Shown here piece after piece: positions 6,421 to 8,340 of a stretch of 8,340 nucleotides of DNA (position 1 is the stretch's first letter; every line of letters begins with the position of its first letter). The notes below the pieces were generated by a model that saw only the letters and a program-made list of their open reading frames with translations, was not told where the DNA came from and made no database searches. The translations under genes were made by a program, and so were the position numbers. This stretch comes from Rhizobiaceae bacterium (GTDB taxonomy: Bacteria; Pseudomonadota; Alphaproteobacteria; Rhizobiales; Rhizobiaceae): positions 1 through 8,340 of the forward strand of contig JAGWJK010000143.1 of assembly GCA_028865845.1 (NCBI GenBank), in the 5' to 3' direction.

Positions 6421-6647
6421 TTCTCATCGCTCCTGCCGACCGCTGACGAACGGAGGGAAGGCGGCAGTCTTGTGCGTGACAGGCACGCGCACATCCGCCA
6501 AAAGTTCGTCATCTGTGGGATCGGAGTATAGGCAGGCGCCTCGAAGCACTTCCATCATACTGAAGTACGACACGGCTCAGCCCGTCAGGTGCATATCTGC
6601 AAGTATGGGGATATCGATCAAGCCAGCTGGAACCGCTTCCGCTGCGG
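6421..6647 (-). promoter_or_regulatory. Leader and promoter region of the hydrolase gene
   Basis: These 227 bases hold no convincing gene. They separate the luxR stop from the hydrolase GTG and should carry the promoter of the hydrolase transcript. Visible symmetry includes TGCATATCTGCA at 6590-6601 (TGCA arms, 4-base spacer) and CATACTGAAGTACG at 6557-6570 (5 of 6 arm bases pair). Either could be a regulator site, perhaps for the adjacent LuxR protein. No sure -35/-10 pair was found. Confidence 0.35.
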
Positions 6648-7319
6648 TCAACCCTGACCGGCCTCGTGCAATTTCTTGACGAGTTCTGCCCGGCTTCGGA
6701 CGCCGGCCTTTGCCAGCACGCGGCTGACATGCGTCTTGACGGTCGGAAGCTCGATATTCAGCCGCCGGCAGATTTCCTTGTTGCAGACGGCGGCGCCGAT
6801 GAGCGTGGCGATCTCTTGCTCGCGCGGCGTAAGCCCGGAAATTCCCGATTGCGCGTGATCGTCATCCAACTTGAACACATTGCCCTCGACGAATTCGACG
6901 AGCCTTTCGAGAAAGGTCAGATTGTCGGGCGTGAAGACACCGGTTGATTCGCTTCGCAACAGCGACGCACCGGCTACGATCTGAGGCCCGTGCCGGAAGT
7001 AGAGCTCGACCTGATGCACGGTTTTCTGCGGCATCAGAAACTTCTCGAAATATTCGTTCGTCGTATCGTCGCATACCGAATCCCGCGTCAGCAGTTGTAG
7101 CCGCTCCCGGGATCCACTCATTCGCTGCGGGTGCAGCGGATCGAGCCGCCAGAAGTAATGGTAGTAGCGGTCGAGCCAATAGGGAGACAGGCTCGACAGC
7201 TGATGGCCCAGAACCTGCCGCCCTCCTTCCACCCGATAGAAACAACAGCCCGCAAGCGGGATAGCCGCCGTGATGAGCGAGAGGAACTGGTCTCCAAAGA
7301 TTGCTCGATCGAACTGCAT
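6648..7319 (-). CDS. LuxR-type HTH transcriptional regulator
   Basis: From the ATG at 7319 the protein has 223 residues. The C-terminal LuxR/FixJ helix-turn-helix (about 162-218) is clear: GLTPREQEIATLI, CNKEICRRL, then ELPTVKTHVSRVLAKAGV, with the invariant E, K, TVKTH and K positions. The N-terminal 155 residues are unlike a response-regulator receiver and lack an obvious acyl-homoserine-lactone signature. The stretch YWLDRYYHYFWRLDPLHP is typical of a group of LuxR regulators whose sensor domain is probably GAF-like. It is therefore probably a one-component regulator sensing a metabolite. Start choice: GTG at 7340 would add seven residues but lies inside a palindrome and has no ribosome site, whereas ATG 7319 has AGG five bases upstream. 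Placed between the monooxygenase and hydrolase genes, it likely controls one or both. HTH confidence is high; effector unknown. Confidence 0.88.
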   Translation of the reverse strand: MQFDRAIFGDQFLSLITAAIPLAGCCFYRVEGGRQVLGHQLSSLSPYWLDRYYHYFWRLDPLHPQRMSGSRERLQLLTRDSVCDDTTNEYFEKFLMPQKTVHQVELYFRHGPQIVAGASLLRSESTGVFTPDNLTFLERLVEFVEGNVFKLDDDHAQSGISGLTPREQEIATLIGAAVCNKEICRRLNIELPTVKTHVSRVLAKAGVRSRAELVKKLHEAGQG

Positions 7320-7336
7320 CGGTCGCCTGACAGACT

Positions 7337-7352
7337 GCACTGCATTCAGTGC
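7337..7352. promoter_or_regulatory. Perfect 6-4-6 palindrome upstream of luxR
   Basis: GCACTG-CATT-CAGTGC is a perfect dyad 17 bases upstream of the luxR ATG. Its size suits a dimeric regulator site, and its position just before the start suits autoregulation. Binding is inferred from symmetry. Confidence 0.4.
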
Positions 7353-7362
7353 GGGAAAATAT

Positions 7363-7380
7363 GCATGTGCATGCTAGCAT
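7363..7380. promoter_or_regulatory. Overlapping palindromes in the luxR promoter region
   Basis: GCATG-TG-CATGC (7363-7374) overlaps the perfect 10-bp palindrome ATGCTAGCAT (7371-7380). The CATATTTT stretch next to them on the minus strand is the best -10-like element for luxR, so a protein bound here would cover the promoter. No operator consensus I know fits, so this is a candidate only. Confidence 0.35.
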
Positions 7381-7389
7381 CGCATTTCC

Positions 7390-7437
7390 GCAGCCGCCAG
7401 AGTGCCGTGTGCTGGCGGAATCTCGTCTGGCGGCTGC
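7390..7437 (-). repeat. 12-bp inverted repeat with a competing 7-bp partner
   Basis: GCAGCCGCCAGA (7390-7401) and TCTGGCGGCTGC (7426-7437) are perfect inverted repeats with a 24-base loop. Inside the loop, CTGGCGG (7412-7418) is also complementary to CCGCCAG (7394-7400) of the left arm. Two exclusive stems can form, one of 12 bp and one of 7 bp. In the minus-strand transcript this lies between the monooxygenase stop and luxR. There is no T-run after it, so it may be an attenuator, an RNA-processing stem or a protein site rather than a plain terminator. Confidence 0.5.
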
Positions 7438-7444
7438 AAATCAC

Positions 7445-7474
7445 GGGAGATGGCGGCGCCAGCCACCGTCTCCC
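7445..7474 (-). terminator. Hairpin after the monooxygenase gene
   Basis: GGGAGA (7445-7450) pairs with TCTCCC (7469-7474), and TGGC (7451-7454) can pair with GCCA (7462-7465) across a three-base bulge. The stem starts 18 bases after the monooxygenase stop codon on the minus strand. Only GTGATTTG follows, a weak T-run, so termination may be partial and allow read-through into luxR. Confidence 0.4.
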
Positions 7475-7492
7475 TGCCTTAGTTGATGCCGA

Positions 7493-8340
7493 TCAAGCGG
7501 CAAGCTTCGCGAGATAAGCATCCGCTTCCTCGGGCACCGCAAACCATGGAAAGAGATCGGTCGGCCGATCGAAACCATTGGCGATTCGCCGCGCAAGTTC
7601 CGGATAGGCCTGTGCCGAACCCATGATGTTCAGGACGTGTGGCGGTGGCGGCTGCAGCAGCGCATTGGTCCAGCCGACAACATATTGCGCATAGGACCAG
7701 TAGCTGTCGAACGTCGCCTGCATGAAAGCGGCGTCAAACGGCCGGTCGCCATGGGCAAGCACTGCATCCATATAGATTTTCGCGGCCTTGGAGGCGTTGT
7801 TCGACCCCTGACCGGTGATCGGATCGTTAAGGCAGACCGCATCCGCCATGCCGAGCACCAGTGCGCCCGAAGGCAACCGTCCGATCGGCTTGCGTACGGT
7901 CGGCGCAAAGGCACCCGAAAGGATACCGTTATCGTCAGTCAGTTCGATGTTGCGGCAGCACTCTGCTTCCCAGGGGAGGAAAGTCTCAAGAATGCGCTTC
8001 GAGGTGGCCAGATGCTCTTTCGGCGTCTTGACGTCTTTCCAGCAATCCATCGGCCCCGTTGGAATGCCCTCGAAAACCATGATCTCGCAGGGGCCGTTGA
8101 CCGTCAAAGCGGGGAATACGAAATATTCGCCCACGGTTGGGATCAGATTAAAACAAACCGCCGAATGATCCGGCCGCGGCGTCATGCCGGTGACATAGGT
8201 CAGCGCCAGCGCCCGTTGCGGCTTTTCGAAGGGAGATTTCTCCGCGTCGCGTTCGAAGAGCTTGGCAATATCGCCCTTACCGGCCGCGACGATGACGAGG
8301 TCGGATTCCCGCGCAAACCGCTCCAGATCTTCGATGCCAG
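7493..8340 (-). CDS. Styrene/indole monooxygenase-like FAD flavoprotein (5' end outside window)
   Basis: The frame is open from the window edge to a TGA at 7495-7493, giving 281 residues of the C-terminal two thirds. Family marks are DLVIVAAGKGD near the window edge, LALTYVTGM followed by PTVGEYFVFP, and the FAD-contact region LVLGMADAVCLNDPITGQG with SNNASKAAK after it (compare the DP-x-x-GQG-x-NNAS signature of StyA-type oxygenases). StyA is about 415 residues, so roughly 135 residues including the N-terminal GxGxxG FAD motif are missing to the right. These enzymes epoxidise or hydroxylate styrene, indole or similar substrates and need reduced FAD from a separate flavin reductase (StyB type), whose gene may lie beyond the edge. 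An internal ATG at 8185 is not the true start, since conserved sequence continues before it. Substrate is not readable from this part. Confidence 0.85.
   Translation of the reverse strand, partial: GIEDLERFARESDLVIVAAGKGDIAKLFERDAEKSPFEKPQRALALTYVTGMTPRPDHSAVCFNLIPTVGEYFVFPALTVNGPCEIMVFEGIPTGPMDCWKDVKTPKEHLATSKRILETFLPWEAECCRNIELTDDNGILSGAFAPTVRKPIGRLPSGALVLGMADAVCLNDPITGQGSNNASKAAKIYMDAVLAHGDRPFDAAFMQATFDSYWSYAQYVVGWTNALLQPPPPHVLNIMGSAQAYPELARRIANGFDRPTDLFPWFAVPEEADAYLAKLAA

Noticed and set aside
4972..6531. A 519-codon open frame on the plus strand
   Set aside because: It lies antisense to the hydrolase and part of the exported-protein gene, both of which have clear family motifs or a signal peptide. 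Its product shows no recognisable domain, and long antisense frames are common in GC-rich DNA.
6545..6570. A second copy of the luxR-upstream GCACTG/CAGTGC dyad before the hydrolase gene
   Set aside because: Only fragments (GCACTT, ACTGAAGT) are present; they do not match the spacing or arms of the upstream dyad.

Overview
The window looks like chromosome or large-replicon DNA from an alphaproteobacterium of the Rhizobiales, most likely a Rhizobium/Agrobacterium relative. This is inferred from the GC-rich, codon-biased genes, a perfect CtrA-type box (TTAA-N7-TTAAC), a small protein with a rhizobial look (TKPFVVE...SRRSER...SIWGG) and the mix of gene families. No RNA gene, insertion sequence, CRISPR array or phage gene was seen.

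Left part (1-3115). The window opens with the 3' end of a LysR-type regulator of the GcvA-like kind. It is followed on the same strand by a 609-residue GAF-GGDEF-EAL protein. Its EAL half keeps the residues expected of a working cyclic-di-GMP phosphodiesterase. Its GGDEF half has a degenerate active site (DADEF) and no RxxD inhibitory site. A 58-codon gene on the minus strand, too short for usual ORF cut-offs, converges on the phosphodiesterase gene; the two stop codons lie in the arms of one inverted repeat. The small gene diverges from an 87-residue hypothetical gene that carries a perfect CtrA box and a strong Shine-Dalgarno sequence.

Right part (3139-8340). Five genes lie on the minus strand. 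In transcription order they are: the C-terminal two thirds of a styrene/indole monooxygenase-like flavoprotein (cut by the window edge), a LuxR-type HTH regulator, a nitrilase-superfamily C-N hydrolase with a complete Glu-Lys-Cys triad, a small exported protein of unknown function, and a 12-TM APC-family permease closed by a hairpin terminator. The arrangement suggests a small-molecule uptake and degradation cluster, possibly for nitriles, amides or indole-like nitrogen compounds, controlled by its own LuxR protein. The substrate cannot be told from the sequence.

The spacer upstream of luxR is packed with dyads: a perfect 6-4-6 palindrome just before the ATG, a 10-bp perfect palindrome, a 12-bp inverted repeat with an alternative 7-bp partner, and a terminator-like hairpin behind the monooxygenase gene. 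It is the most information-dense non-coding stretch here and the best place to look for an operator or attenuator.
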